Source of the DNA: an uncultured Lautropia sp.
GTDB taxonomy: Bacteria > Pseudomonadota > Gammaproteobacteria > Burkholderiales > Burkholderiaceae_E
Assembly (NCBI GenBank): GCA_938046755.1
Contig: CALIXC010000149.1
Span: 1-20,920 of the forward strand
Direction: 5' to 3'
DNA length: 20,920 nucleotides
Made by a program: the position numbers and the translations under genes. The notes under the pieces are model-generated. The model was not told the DNA's origin. It ran no database searches and worked only from the letters and a program-made list of their open reading frames with translations. This document shows, in pieces, positions 6,604-14,916 of the stretch (positions are counted from its first letter, which is position 1; every line of letters starts with the position of its first letter).

Positions 6604-8682
6604 ATGGCTGCGCCGGTGCTGATCGAGCTGCGTGAGGTACGCAAGCGTTTCGGGGGGCGTGACGGGGTGCCGGAGGTGGAGATCCTGCACGGCATCGACC
6701 TTCGGATCCGCGCGGGCGAGTACGTAGCCATCGTCGGGGCATCGGGCTCGGGCAAGACGACGCTGATGAACATCCTGGGTTGCTTGGACCGGCCCAGCAA
6801 CGGCGAGTACCTGTTCCAGGGCGAGGCGGTCTCGGGGCTGGACGACGATGCGCTGGCCGCGCTGCGGCGCGAGGTGTTCGGCTTCGTCTTCCAGAGCTAC
6901 CACCTGATCGGCACGTCCTCGGCACTGGACAATGTGGCGATGCCGGCCCGCTATGCGGGCGTGGGCGAACGGACGCGGCACGAGCGCGCGGCCGCCCTGC
7001 TCTCGCGACTGGGCCTGGCGGACCGTTTGCAGTATCTACCCCACCAGCTCTCGGGCGGCCAGCAGCAGCGGGTGTCGATTGCGCGGGCACTGGTCAACGG
7101 TGGGCGGGTGATTCTGGCCGACGAGCCGACCGGAGCGCTGGATTCGACGAGCGGCGAGCAGGTGATGCAGCAGCTGGACGAACTGGCAGCTGCCGGTCAC
7201 ACGCTGATCCTGATCACCCACGATCCGGCCGTGGCAGCCCGGGCACGGCGCATCATCTCGATGGCTGACGGCCGGATCGTGGGGGATGCGACGGCGCCCG
7301 TCGACGGGAAAGCGCATGCGCCGCCGGCGACCGGCCGGGCCGTGGCCGACGACAGCCTGCTGGTCCGACATGCCGATGTACCGGTACGCAAAGACGGCAG
7401 GCCGTGCGCCGAGGTGCCGGCAGAGGCACCGACAGAAGCCCCTGCAGGCCTGTCCGACCTGCCCCCGCTGCGCGGACGCAGCCGGCTGCCGCTGCTGGCG
7501 GACCTGCCGGAGATCCTGCGTTCGGCCTGGCGGGTCATGCGACTGAACCGGCTGCGCACCGGGCTCACGCTGCTGGGCATCATCATCGGCGTGGCCTCCG
7601 TCATCGTGATGCTGGCCGTGGGCCAAGGCTCGCAGGAGAAGGTACTGGCCGAGATGCAGACCTTCGGGCTGCGCACGATCTACATCTTCCGGGAATGGCT
7701 GTCCGACACCCAGCAGGCCCGGGCGCTGTCCATGGCGGATGTGGCAGCGGTGCAGCAGGTGCCGAACGTGGAGCAGGCCTCTCCCGTCATCGACCAGAAC
7801 GGCATCATCGTGCGTCATGGCAACCGAACGCTGCGCACCAATCTGAGCGCCACCACCCGGCATTTCGCGCAGGCGCTTAACTGGCAGGCCAGCCAGGGCA
7901 CGCTGCTGGATACGGAAGACGAGCACGATCTGCGCAAGGTGGCGCTGCTGGGCGAGCGGGTGCGCAAGGCGCTGTTCGGCGCTCACGGCCAGGCGGTGGG
8001 CCGGGAGATCCTGGTGGGCAACGTGCCGTTCCGGGTAATCGGCGTGATGGCGCCCAAGCCCACGCCCTTCCCGGAGGATGATGTCAACAACCAGGTGATC
8101 GTGCCGGTGGGCGCGGCGGCAGTGCGGCTGGTCGGCAGCATGGAACTGAGCCGGATCAACGTGATCATCCGCGACATGCGGCATGCAGCCGAAACCGAGG
8201 CCGCCATTGTGAAGACGCTGACGGCCCGTCATGGCCGAAAGGACGTCAGCATCCTGAACCAGGCTCAGGCGGTGCAGCAGCTGGCGCAGGCCAACCGGAC
8301 GCTGACGCTGATGCTGGGGCTGATCGCCGCGATCTCGCTGCTGGTGGGCGGCATCGGCGTGATGAACGTGATGCTGATGACGGTGCGCGAGCGCACCCGC
8401 GAGATCGGCATCCGCATGGCCACCGGCGCCCGGCAGGCCGACATCCTGCGTCAGTTCCTGGTGGAAGCGATGCTGCTGACGGGCCTCGGCGGCACGGTGG
8501 GCGTGAGCGGCGGGCTGCTGGTCGGCCTGGGACTGAAGGCGCTGGGCATCCCGATGGCCTTCTCGCCGCTGGCTGCCGCCATGGCCTTCGGCTGTGCCGT
8601 GGCCACGGGCGTGATCTTCGGGTTCATGCCGGCGCGCCAGGCGGCCCGGCTGGACCCGGTGCGGGCACTGGCAGGGGAATGA
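6604..8682 (+). CDS. macB: MacB-type ABC transporter, fused ATPase and permease
   Basis: A 692-residue inner-membrane ABC exporter with an N-terminal ATPase. Walker A is GASGSGKT (45-52), the Q-loop is in FVFQSYHLIG, the signature is LSGGQQQR (149-156), Walker B is VILADEP (169-175) and the switch histidine is His206. A first membrane helix (about 318-340, TLLGIIIGVASVIVMLAVG) leads to a large periplasmic domain, then three C-terminal helices with the FtsX-type motif RERTREIGIRMATGA. The family exports macrolides, peptides, haem precursors or toxins with MacA and TolC. The linker between ATPase and first helix (about 225-300) is Ala/Pro-rich and longer than in the 648-residue E. coli protein. 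I chose the ATG at 6604 because of AGGGAGG upstream; the frame stays open 41 codons earlier without support. The stop abuts the fhs stop. Confidence 0.95.
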   Translation: MAAPVLIELREVRKRFGGRDGVPEVEILHGIDLRIRAGEYVAIVGASGSGKTTLMNILGCLDRPSNGEYLFQGEAVSGLDDDALAALRREVFGFVFQSYHLIGTSSALDNVAMPARYAGVGERTRHERAAALLSRLGLADRLQYLPHQLSGGQQQRVSIARALVNGGRVILADEPTGALDSTSGEQVMQQLDELAAAGHTLILITHDPAVAARARRIISMADGRIVGDATAPVDGKAHAPPATGRAVADDSLLVRHADVPVRKDGRPCAEVPAEAPTEAPAGLSDLPPLRGRSRLPLLADLPEILRSAWRVMRLNRLRTGLTLLGIIIGVASVIVMLAVGQGSQEKVLAEMQTFGLRTIYIFREWLSDTQQARALSMADVAAVQQVPNVEQASPVIDQNGIIVRHGNRTLRTNLSATTRHFAQALNWQASQGTLLDTEDEHDLRKVALLGERVRKALFGAHGQAVGREILVGNVPFRVIGVMAPKPTPFPEDDVNNQVIVPVGAAAVRLVGSMELSRINVIIRDMRHAAETEAAIVKTLTARHGRKDVSILNQAQAVQQLAQANRTLTLMLGLIAAISLLVGGIGVMNVMLMTVRERTREIGIRMATGARQADILRQFLVEAMLLTGLGGTVGVSGGLLVGLGLKALGIPMAFSPLAAAMAFGCAVATGVIFGFMPARQAARLDPVRALAGE

Positions 8683-10374
8683 TCAGAACAGCCCCACCAC
8701 CCGGCCATCCGGACCGATGTCGATGCGCTGGGCGGCGGGGACCTTGGGCAGGCCGGGCATGGTCATCAGGTCGCCGCAGATCATGACGATGAAGCCGGCT
8801 CCGGCCGAAAGGCGCACTTCGCGCACGTTGAGGACGTGACCGCTGGGCGCACCCAGCAGCGTGGGATCGGTGGAGAAGCTGGCGGCCGTCTTGGCCACGC
8901 AAACGGGGTAATGGCCGTAGCCCTGTGCCTGCCACTCCTCGATCTGGCGGCGCACCTTGGCAGGCGCGCTGATGTCGGCCGCGCCATAGATGCGGGTGGC
9001 GATGGTCCGGAGCTTGTCCCAGAGGGGCATGTCGTCCGGATAGAGGGGGTTCGGGGCCGTACGGGCTGCCGATGCGCCCTTGCCCTGATCGGCCAGCCGC
9101 ACCACTTCGTGGGCCAGCGCCTCGGCGCCGGCACTGCCCTTGGCCCAGTGTTCGGCCAGCACCACGTCCACGCCACGGGCCCGCATGGCACGGCGGATGA
9201 GGTCCAGCTCGGCCTCAGTGTCAGCATCGAAGCGGTTGATGGCCACCACGGCGGGCAGGCCGAAGCGGCCGGTGAGGTTGTCGACGTGGCGTTCGAGGTT
9301 GGCCATGCCCTTTTCCAGCGCGGCCAGGTTCTTCGTGCCCAGTTCCTTCACGGGAACGCCGCCGTTGTACTTGAGGGCGCGCACGGTGGCAACAACGACA
9401 CAGGCATCGGGCCAGAGGCCAGCCTTGCGGCACTTGATGTCGAGGAACTTCTCGGCGCCCAGGTCGGCGCCGAAGCCGGCTTCGGTGACGACGTAGTCGG
9501 CCAGCTTCAGGCCCGCCCGGGTGGCGATGACCGAGCTGCAGCCATGGGCGATGTTGGCAAAGGGCCCACCGTGCACCAGCGCCGGGTTGTTCTCCAAGGT
9601 CTGCACCAGGTTGGGCTTGATAGCGTCGCGCAGCAGCACGGCCATGGCGCCGTGGACCTGCAGCTGCCGTGCCCGCAGGGGCTGGCCCTGGCGGTCCAGG
9701 CCGAAGACGATCTCGCCCAGCCGCTCGCGCAGGTCCATCAGCGACGTGGCCAGGCAGAAGATAGCCATGACCTCGCTGGCCACCACGATGTCGAAGCCAT
9801 CTTCACGCGGCTGGCCGTTCACGTGGCCGCCCAGGCCCACGATGGTGCTGCGCAGGGCCCGGTCGTTCATGTCCATCACCCGCTTCCAGTGGATGCGGGT
9901 GGGATCGATGTCCAGCGCGTTGCCGTGGTGGATGTGGTTGTCGATGGCAGCCGCCAGCAGGTTATGGGCCTGGCCGATGGCAGCGAAGTCGCCGGTGAAA
10001 TGGAGGTTGATATCCTCCATGGGGACGACCTGGGCATAACCACCACCGGCCGCACCGCCCTTGATGCCGAAAACAGGCCCCATGGACGGCTCGCGCAGGC
10101 AGATCATCGTCTTTCGGCCGATGCGGTTGAGGGCATCGCCCAGACCGACCGAGAGGGTGGTCTTGCCCTCGCCGGCTGGCGTGGGGCTGATGGCGGTGAC
10201 CAGCACCAGTCTGCTGTCCGGTTTCTCGGGCTGACTGTCCAGCCAGTCCAGCGAGACCTTGGCCTTGTAGTGGCCGTAAGGCTCCAGGGCGTCGTCGGGG
10301 ATGCCAGCCCTGGCGGCGATATGACCGATGCGCTCCAGACGGGCGTTCTGAGCGATCTCGATGTCGGTAGGCAT
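8683..10374 (-). CDS. fhs: Formate-tetrahydrofolate ligase
   Basis: A 563-residue formyltetrahydrofolate synthetase. It joins formate to tetrahydrofolate with ATP to give 10-formyl-THF for purine and initiator-tRNA formylation, in the cytoplasm. The P-loop TPAGEGKTT (65-73) is the family signature. Other expected segments are REPSMGPVFGIKGGAAGGG, the conserved-looking VVTEAGFGADLGAEKF, and GAGFIVMICGDLMTMPGLP near the C-terminus. Length is normal for the family (about 555-560). The ATG has an AGGAA site about ten bases upstream. It is the next gene downstream of tRNA-Ser, past an intrinsic terminator, so it must have its own promoter or depend on read-through. Its stop codon directly abuts that of macB. 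Confidence 0.96.
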   Translation of the reverse strand: MPTDIEIAQNARLERIGHIAARAGIPDDALEPYGHYKAKVSLDWLDSQPEKPDSRLVLVTAISPTPAGEGKTTLSVGLGDALNRIGRKTMICLREPSMGPVFGIKGGAAGGGYAQVVPMEDINLHFTGDFAAIGQAHNLLAAAIDNHIHHGNALDIDPTRIHWKRVMDMNDRALRSTIVGLGGHVNGQPREDGFDIVVASEVMAIFCLATSLMDLRERLGEIVFGLDRQGQPLRARQLQVHGAMAVLLRDAIKPNLVQTLENNPALVHGGPFANIAHGCSSVIATRAGLKLADYVVTEAGFGADLGAEKFLDIKCRKAGLWPDACVVVATVRALKYNGGVPVKELGTKNLAALEKGMANLERHVDNLTGRFGLPAVVAINRFDADTEAELDLIRRAMRARGVDVVLAEHWAKGSAGAEALAHEVVRLADQGKGASAARTAPNPLYPDDMPLWDKLRTIATRIYGAADISAPAKVRRQIEEWQAQGYGHYPVCVAKTAASFSTDPTLLGAPSGHVLNVREVRLSAGAGFIVMICGDLMTMPGLPKVPAAQRIDIGPDGRVVGLF

Positions 10375-10463
10375 GGTGTGTCTCGTTCCTGGGAAGCGCA
10401 GAGGGGCAAATGGCCAGCCCCGGGACAGGGCGGACTGGCGTGCCGGTGGTTCTTTCGGGATCG

Positions 10464-10517
10464 TACCAGCCCGGACGCAAAAAAGCCCGGAAGGCGCTAA
10501 AGCCGTCCGGGCTGGTA
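10464..10517. repeat. 13-bp inverted repeat enclosing the tRNA-Ser terminator
   Basis: TACCAGCCCGGAC (10464-10476) and GTCCGGGCTGGTA (10505-10517) are perfect reverse complements. The 10505-10517 arm is also an arm of the intrinsic terminator hairpin, so the two stems exclude each other in one RNA. The repeat is seen directly; any switching role is inference. Confidence 0.75.
10479..10513 (-). terminator. Intrinsic terminator after tRNA-Ser
   Basis: Read on the minus strand, AGCCCGGA (10513-10506) pairs perfectly with TCCGGGCT (10491-10484), with an inner GGC/GCC extension, and is followed by a T run to 10479. It begins about seven bases after the tRNA 3' CCA, the expected place for the tRNA transcript terminator. 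Confidence 0.85.
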
Positions 10518-10519
10518 TC

Positions 10520-10612
10520 TGGCGGAGACGGTGGGATTCGAACCCACGGTTCGCTTTTTGAGCAAACACTCCCTTAGCAGGGGAGCACCTTCGGCCTCTC
10601 GGTCACGTCTCC
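10520..10612 (-). tRNA. tRNA-Ser (anticodon GCU)
   Basis: A 93-base type II tRNA with encoded CCA. The acceptor stem is GGAGACG with CGTCTCC, followed by discriminator G and CCA. The anticodon stem CTCCC/GGGAG holds the 7-base loop CTGCTAA, giving anticodon GCU, which reads AGC and AGU. A long variable arm and a GGTTCGAATCC T-loop are present, as expected of serine tRNAs. It lies downstream of lysC on the same strand. An intrinsic terminator follows. Confidence 0.97.
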
Positions 10613-10773
10613 GGGGAAGGTTTACGGGCCCTGATCACTGGCCGGGGCACTTCACTTCCGGCGAAGGCCGCCAGGCGACCTTCGTAAAAATGAAATGATG
10701 GCAGAGAAAAGGAATTTTTTCAAGCGCTTGGGGAAAAAACCAGGCGCTTGAACAACGCCTTTCGCTGTTGTGT
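10613..10773. other. Intergenic region between lysC and tRNA-Ser with two hairpins
   Basis: Hairpin one (10719-10752) pairs TTCAAGCGC with GCGCTTGAA, plus three more base pairs after one G-T or C-A position, around an 8-base A- or T-rich loop. On the lysC transcript the U run is in the loop rather than after the stem, so it is not a canonical terminator, though it may end or protect the lysC mRNA. Hairpin two (10662-10684) pairs CGAAGG with CCTTCG and continues through a wobble to CGC/GCG, 50 bases before the tRNA. I see no clear tRNA promoter boxes. Confidence 0.5.
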
Positions 10774-12054
10774 TCAGACCACCTTCTCTTCGACCGCCTC
10801 GCCTTCCAGGCCAAAGGCCGCGTGCAGGGCGCGCACCGCCAGCTCCAGGTACTTGTCCTCGACGACGACGGAGGTCTTGATCTCGCTGGTGGAGATCATG
10901 CGGATGTTGATGCCTTCCTTGGCCAGGCACTCGAACATGCGGGCGGCGATGCCGGCATGGCTCTTCATGCCCAGGCCCACGATGGAGACCTTGGCGATGA
11001 GCGGGTCACCCTTGACCTCGCCGCCGCCCAGGCCGGGCACCACCTCGGTTTCGAGCACCTTCAGGGTGCGCTTGAAGTCGTTCTGGTTGACGGTGAAGGA
11101 AAAGTCGGTGGTGCCGTTGACCGCCTGGTTCTGCACGATCATGTCGACATCGATGTTGGCAGCCGCCACCGGCCCCAGGATGCGGGAGGCAATGCCCGGC
11201 ACGTCCGGCACCTTGGTCAGGGTGATCTTGGCTTCGTCGCGCTGGAAGGCGATTCCGGAGATGACGGCTTGCTCCATGTTGGTTCCATCCATTTCTTCTT
11301 CAAAGGTGATCAGCGTGCCCGATTTCATTTCCTCGTCGAGCGGGATGTCGGGCGATGTGAGGCTGGAGAGCACCCGGGTCTTGACCTTGTACTTGCCGGC
11401 AAACTCGACCGAGCGGGTCTGCAGGACCTTGCTGCCCAGACTGGCCATCTCGAGCATCTCCTCGAAGGTGATGCGATCAAGCCGGCGGGCTTCGGAGACG
11501 ATGCGCGGGTCGGTGGTGTAGACGCCGTCGACATCGGTGTAGATCAGGCATTCATCGGCCGTGATGGCGGCTGCCACAGCCACGGCCGAGGTGTCGGAAC
11601 CTCCGCGGCCCAGCGTGGTGATGTGGCCTTCGCGATTAATGCCCTGGAAGCCGGTGATGATGACCACACGCCCCTGGTCGAGGTTCTCGCGGATGCGACG
11701 GTCGTCGATCGATTCGATGCGGGCCTTGGTGTAGGCATCGTCGGTGACGATGGGGATCTGCCAGCCGGTGAAGCTGATGGCATCGACACCCTGGCTCTTG
11801 AGGGCCATGGCCAGCAGGGCCACGGAAGCCTGTTCGCCAGTGGAAGCGAGCATGTCAAGCTCGCGTCGGTCGGGCTCGGCCTGGATGGCCTTGGCCAAGT
11901 CGATGAGGCGATTGGTCTCGCCCGCCATGGCCGAAGGAACGACCACCATCCGGTGGCCAGCACGATGCCATTTGGCAACCCGCCGGGCCACGTTCTGGAT
12001 ACGTTCGACCGACCCCATCGAGGTACCGCCGTATTTGTGAACGATGAGCGCCAT
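10774..12054 (-). CDS. lysC: Aspartate kinase
   Basis: A 426-residue aspartokinase that phosphorylates aspartate, the first step to lysine, threonine, methionine and diaminopimelate. The N-terminal kinase domain has VHKYGGTS (5-12) and the GRGGSDTSAVAVAAA substrate segment followed by YTDVDGVYTTDPR. The C-terminal third carries paired ACT domains, visible as VPDVPGIASRILGPVAAANI and GLGMKSHAGIAARMFECLAK; these bind lysine and/or threonine for feedback control. Size is that of the single-function betaproteobacterial enzyme. An upstream TATAAT box and a leader of about 170 nt suggest its own promoter, separate from the tilS transcript. The ribosome-binding site before the ATG is weak (GGGAT). 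Confidence 0.96.
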   Translation of the reverse strand: MALIVHKYGGTSMGSVERIQNVARRVAKWHRAGHRMVVVPSAMAGETNRLIDLAKAIQAEPDRRELDMLASTGEQASVALLAMALKSQGVDAISFTGWQIPIVTDDAYTKARIESIDDRRIRENLDQGRVVIITGFQGINREGHITTLGRGGSDTSAVAVAAAITADECLIYTDVDGVYTTDPRIVSEARRLDRITFEEMLEMASLGSKVLQTRSVEFAGKYKVKTRVLSSLTSPDIPLDEEMKSGTLITFEEEMDGTNMEQAVISGIAFQRDEAKITLTKVPDVPGIASRILGPVAAANIDVDMIVQNQAVNGTTDFSFTVNQNDFKRTLKVLETEVVPGLGGGEVKGDPLIAKVSIVGLGMKSHAGIAARMFECLAKEGINIRMISTSEIKTSVVVEDKYLELAVRALHAAFGLEGEAVEEKVV

Positions 12055-12426
12055 TGATGTGAGGATCCCGATTTATTGAGGAAGACGGTACGGAGGCCGT
12101 GCTTCCGGGATTCGTGAAGGAACGAAGATGCTGCGCCTGGCCGGCGTTGCCCCGGTCGTGCAGGCGCCAAACGACCCTCGTGAGTCTCGTTCGGTGCGCC
12201 CCAGGTGCGACCTTCTCTGTGGGGCAATGATTATATGTTGCAAATAAGCGCTGCGGGAGCGCCCGGGCAGGTATTTCTGGTGTGAACGACCACCACGGGC
12301 GGAACATGCGACCGCGGACAGGGGTTCATCCCCCTTTTTCGGGAAGCCTCCTGCCGACAGGCCTGGCGACGCCCTGTACCGGAGCGTGGGGGCGAGGGAG
12401 AAGGACAGCCAGGACCAGACGCAGCC
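12055..12426. other. Intergenic region between tilS and lysC
   Basis: These 372 bases hold no convincing gene. The part next to lysC (12055-12223) would be the lysC leader. It has no L-box lysine riboswitch features I can recognise and no lysine-rich leader peptide. Next to tilS, a small GCGCT/AGCGC hairpin (12248-12262) followed by TTATTT on the minus strand might be a weak tilS terminator. Confidence 0.45.
12230..12235 (-). promoter_or_regulatory. Perfect -10 box, probable lysC promoter
   Basis: TATAAT on the minus strand stands out in otherwise GC-rich DNA. Transcription would start near 12223, leaving a leader of about 170 nt before lysC. I find no good -35 box at 16-18 bases and no extended -10 TG, so an activator may be needed, or the start may differ. 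Confidence 0.45.
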
Positions 12427-13857
12427 CTACAGCCAGGGCGGCAAGGCCGCGGCCGGCTGCCAGGACAGCTGCACACGAGGGCCGGTGCTGTCGTGGGCAG
12501 CGTCGGCATCGTGCTGCGCTTGCGCCAGCAGCCCGAACGGCGCCGCATAGATGGGCTGGCCGTCCGCGCGAATCACCGGCAGGCAGGCGCGCAGGCAGGC
12601 GGGAATGCCACGTGCCTGCATCAGCTTCTTCCAGCTGCGACTGGGCGAGGATGGGGACAGGCGCAGACGCTCGCCCCCCCGGCCCTGGTCGATGAGGATC
12701 TCGGTACGGCGCAGCCAGTCGGCATCCACCATGTCCGGCACTGCCATGGACATCGCCTGCTCGGGCCTTGCCTGTTCGATGTAGAGCCGGCCCGCGGGCA
12801 GATCGACGAAGGTCTCGCCCTTCCAGCGCAGCAGCACCGGCGAGATGGGCGGAACCTCGGGCATGACGCCGATGCGGTCACGATAGCGCAACAGGGTGAT
12901 GCCGTCGTGGCGGACAAGGGCCTGGCTGGCCGCGGCCAGCAGCAGCTGACGTTCGATCTCGAAAAGCTTGAGGCGGGACGGCATGCGACAGCCCAAACGT
13001 CCCAGCCACCAGCGCAGTGCCTCGGCCCGGCGCACGCTGTCCAGCCCCATCATGGCCGAACGGGAGAGCATGGGCCAGTCAGCTGCTGCAGTGTGCGACG
13101 CCAGATGCACGGTGCAGGCCGCCACGTCGGCCTCGGCCTGGCCCAGCAGGCGGTCGGCCGCCTGCTGCAGCAGGCCGATGGAGGCCAGCTCATCGGGCAG
13201 CGAGAGCGCGTCGTCGCGCAGACGCCGATCCAGGAAGCGACGCACCCGGTTGCGGGCCAGACGTGTGTCCTGGTTTGACGGGTCTTCCACCCACTGGATG
13301 CCGCGTTCCTGCGCCCACTCGGCCAGCTGCTGGCGCGACAGCCCCAGGAAGGGACGCAGCACGCGCATGCCGGCGGGTGCGTGGGGCATGGGAGAGGATT
13401 CGCGCATGCCGGCCAGGCCCAGCAGGCCGCTGCCCCGACGGCGGCGCAGCTCGACGGTCTCCAGCTGGTCGTTGGCGTGATGGGCGGTCAGCACCACCCG
13501 GGCGCCAATCTCGGCCGCCATGTCGGCCAGGGCACGATAGCGCCCTGCTCGGGCCCAGGCTTCCAGGCCCAGAGTCCCGAAACCGGCAGACACCCGAAGC
13601 CGGCGCGACAGGAACGGCAGCCCGAGCGAGGAGGCTTCGGCGGCGCAGAAAGCCAGCCAGTCATCGGCACGGGATTGCAGGCCATGATGAACGTGGGCCA
13701 CGGCGGCCCGCACCACAGGATGCAGGGCTGCCACGGTGTGCATCAGCACCTGCGAGTCGCGCCCGCCCGAGCAGGCCAGCAGCAGCGTGTCGTCGGGCCC
13801 CAGGCCTGCACGCTGCAGGCACTGGTGCAAGGCATCCACGGGCGTGTCGTCGGTCAT
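12427..13857 (-). CDS. tilS: tRNA(Ile)-lysidine synthetase
   Basis: A 476-residue N-type ATP pyrophosphatase that adds lysine to C34 of the CAU-anticodon isoleucine tRNA, so that it reads AUA and is charged with isoleucine. The PP-loop is ACSGGRDS (28-35). VLTAHHANDQLETVELRRRRGSGLLGLAGM and the RNRVRRF segment are family hallmarks. The C-terminal tRNA-binding domain includes GGERLRL and a LMQARGIPACLRACLPVI segment. I chose the ATG at 13857, placing MTDDTPVDAL first; a second ATG 17 codons upstream (13908) is possible and neither has a strong ribosome-binding site. It lies 76 bases after accA on the same strand, probably in one operon. Confidence 0.93.
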   Translation of the reverse strand: MTDDTPVDALHQCLQRAGLGPDDTLLLACSGGRDSQVLMHTVAALHPVVRAAVAHVHHGLQSRADDWLAFCAAEASSLGLPFLSRRLRVSAGFGTLGLEAWARAGRYRALADMAAEIGARVVLTAHHANDQLETVELRRRRGSGLLGLAGMRESSPMPHAPAGMRVLRPFLGLSRQQLAEWAQERGIQWVEDPSNQDTRLARNRVRRFLDRRLRDDALSLPDELASIGLLQQAADRLLGQAEADVAACTVHLASHTAAADWPMLSRSAMMGLDSVRRAEALRWWLGRLGCRMPSRLKLFEIERQLLLAAASQALVRHDGITLLRYRDRIGVMPEVPPISPVLLRWKGETFVDLPAGRLYIEQARPEQAMSMAVPDMVDADWLRRTEILIDQGRGGERLRLSPSSPSRSWKKLMQARGIPACLRACLPVIRADGQPIYAAPFGLLAQAQHDADAAHDSTGPRVQLSWQPAAALPPWL

Positions 13858-13933
13858 CGTCGTCGCTGGATCCGGCGGATCATGCCCGGACGCGGCGCCG
13901 TCGGGCATGGCAGGCGGCGTGCCCGATGGCGGG

Positions 13934-14899
13934 TCAGGCCGTGACTTCCTTGAACTTGCCGTAGGCGGCAATGCGGCCCTGGCGCTGGCGCACCAGGTCG
14001 GCTCGGCGCATGCCGGAGAGCTGGCGCAGGGCCTCGGCAATGGCCGGGCGCAGCTTGGCCACCATGGCATTCATGTCGCGGTGAGCACCGCCGACCGGCT
14101 CGTCGATGATCTCGTCGATGAGCCCCAGGGCCTTCAGGCGGGCGGCGGTAATGCCCATGATCTCGGCCGCCTCGGAGGCCTTGTCGGCGCTCTTCCAGAG
14201 AATGGCAGCGCAGCCCTCGGGCGAGATGACGGAGTAGACGCTGTACTGCAGCATCATCAGGATGTCGGACACGCCGAGCGCCAATGCACCGCCCGAGCCC
14301 CCTTCGCCGATGACGATGCTGATGATGGGCACTTCAAGGGCCGCCATTTCCAGCAGGTTGCGGCCGATGGCCTCGGACTGGCCACGCTCCTCGGCCCCCA
14401 TGCCGGGGAAGGCGCCCGGGGTGTCGATGAGGGTGATGATGGGCAGGCCGAACTTCTCGGCCAGCTTCATCAGGCGCAGCGCCTTGCGATAGCCCTCCGG
14501 ACGCGGCATGCCGAAGTTGCGGTGCGTGCGCTCCTTGGCATCGCGCCCCTTCTGGTGGCCGATGACGACGACGCTGCGGCCGTCGAAACGGGCCACGCCC
14601 CCCACGATGGCGGGATCGTCGGCAAAGGCGCGATCACCGTGCAGCTCGTGGAAGTCGGTCATCAGCGCATGGATGTAGTCCAGCGTGTAGGGGCGCTGTG
14701 GATGCCGGGCCACCATGGCCGTCTGCCAGGGGGTGAGCTTGTCGTAGAGATCCTTCAGCTTGGAATCGCACTTGGTGCGCAGCCGGTCGATCTCCTCGGC
14801 GATATCGACGGCCGATTCTCCCTGCACGTAGCGCAGCTGCTCGATCTTGCTCTCGAGTTCGGCGACAGGTTGTTCAAAATCCAGATAGGTTGTCTTCAT
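13934..14899 (-). CDS. accA: Acetyl-CoA carboxylase carboxyltransferase subunit alpha
   Basis: A 321-residue alpha subunit of the carboxyltransferase that, with AccD, moves the carboxyl group from biotin to acetyl-CoA, the committed step of fatty-acid synthesis. The N-terminus (LDFEQPVAELESKIEQLR) and the RHPQRPYTLDYIHAL segment are conserved. The crotonase-fold core shows DTPGAFPGMGAEERGQSEAIG and the oxyanion-loop segment GEGGSGGALALGV. Length matches the usual 318-325. I chose the ATG at 14899; a TTG seven codons earlier overlaps the cysS stop codon (TTGA). A GAAGG stretch beside the cysS stop may be the ribosome-binding site, although its spacing to the ATG is long. It is tightly linked to cysS, 17 bases away, with likely translational coupling. 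Confidence 0.96.
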   Translation of the reverse strand: MKTTYLDFEQPVAELESKIEQLRYVQGESAVDIAEEIDRLRTKCDSKLKDLYDKLTPWQTAMVARHPQRPYTLDYIHALMTDFHELHGDRAFADDPAIVGGVARFDGRSVVVIGHQKGRDAKERTHRNFGMPRPEGYRKALRLMKLAEKFGLPIITLIDTPGAFPGMGAEERGQSEAIGRNLLEMAALEVPIISIVIGEGGSGGALALGVSDILMMLQYSVYSVISPEGCAAILWKSADKASEAAEIMGITAARLKALGLIDEIIDEPVGGAHRDMNAMVAKLRPAIAEALRQLSGMRRADLVRQRQGRIAAYGKFKEVTA

Positions 14900-14916
14900 A
14901 GATGTCGGTGCGACCT

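Noticed and set aside
7036..8232. A 398-codon minus-strand frame inside macB
   Set aside because: Shadow of macB; no motifs, and macB motifs are intact throughout.
8836..10500. A 554-codon open frame on the plus strand opposite fhs
   Set aside because: It is antisense to a fully conserved fhs, has low-complexity His/Val/Gly-rich composition typical of GC-rich reverse frames, and shows no family motifs.
10768..12057. A 429-codon plus-strand frame opposite lysC
   Set aside because: It mirrors lysC almost exactly, and its Asp/Gly/His-rich translation is the expected reverse-frame composition.
12055..12223. A lysine riboswitch or lysine attenuator upstream of lysC
   Set aside because: No L-box core elements and no lysine-rich leader frame could be recognised by eye.
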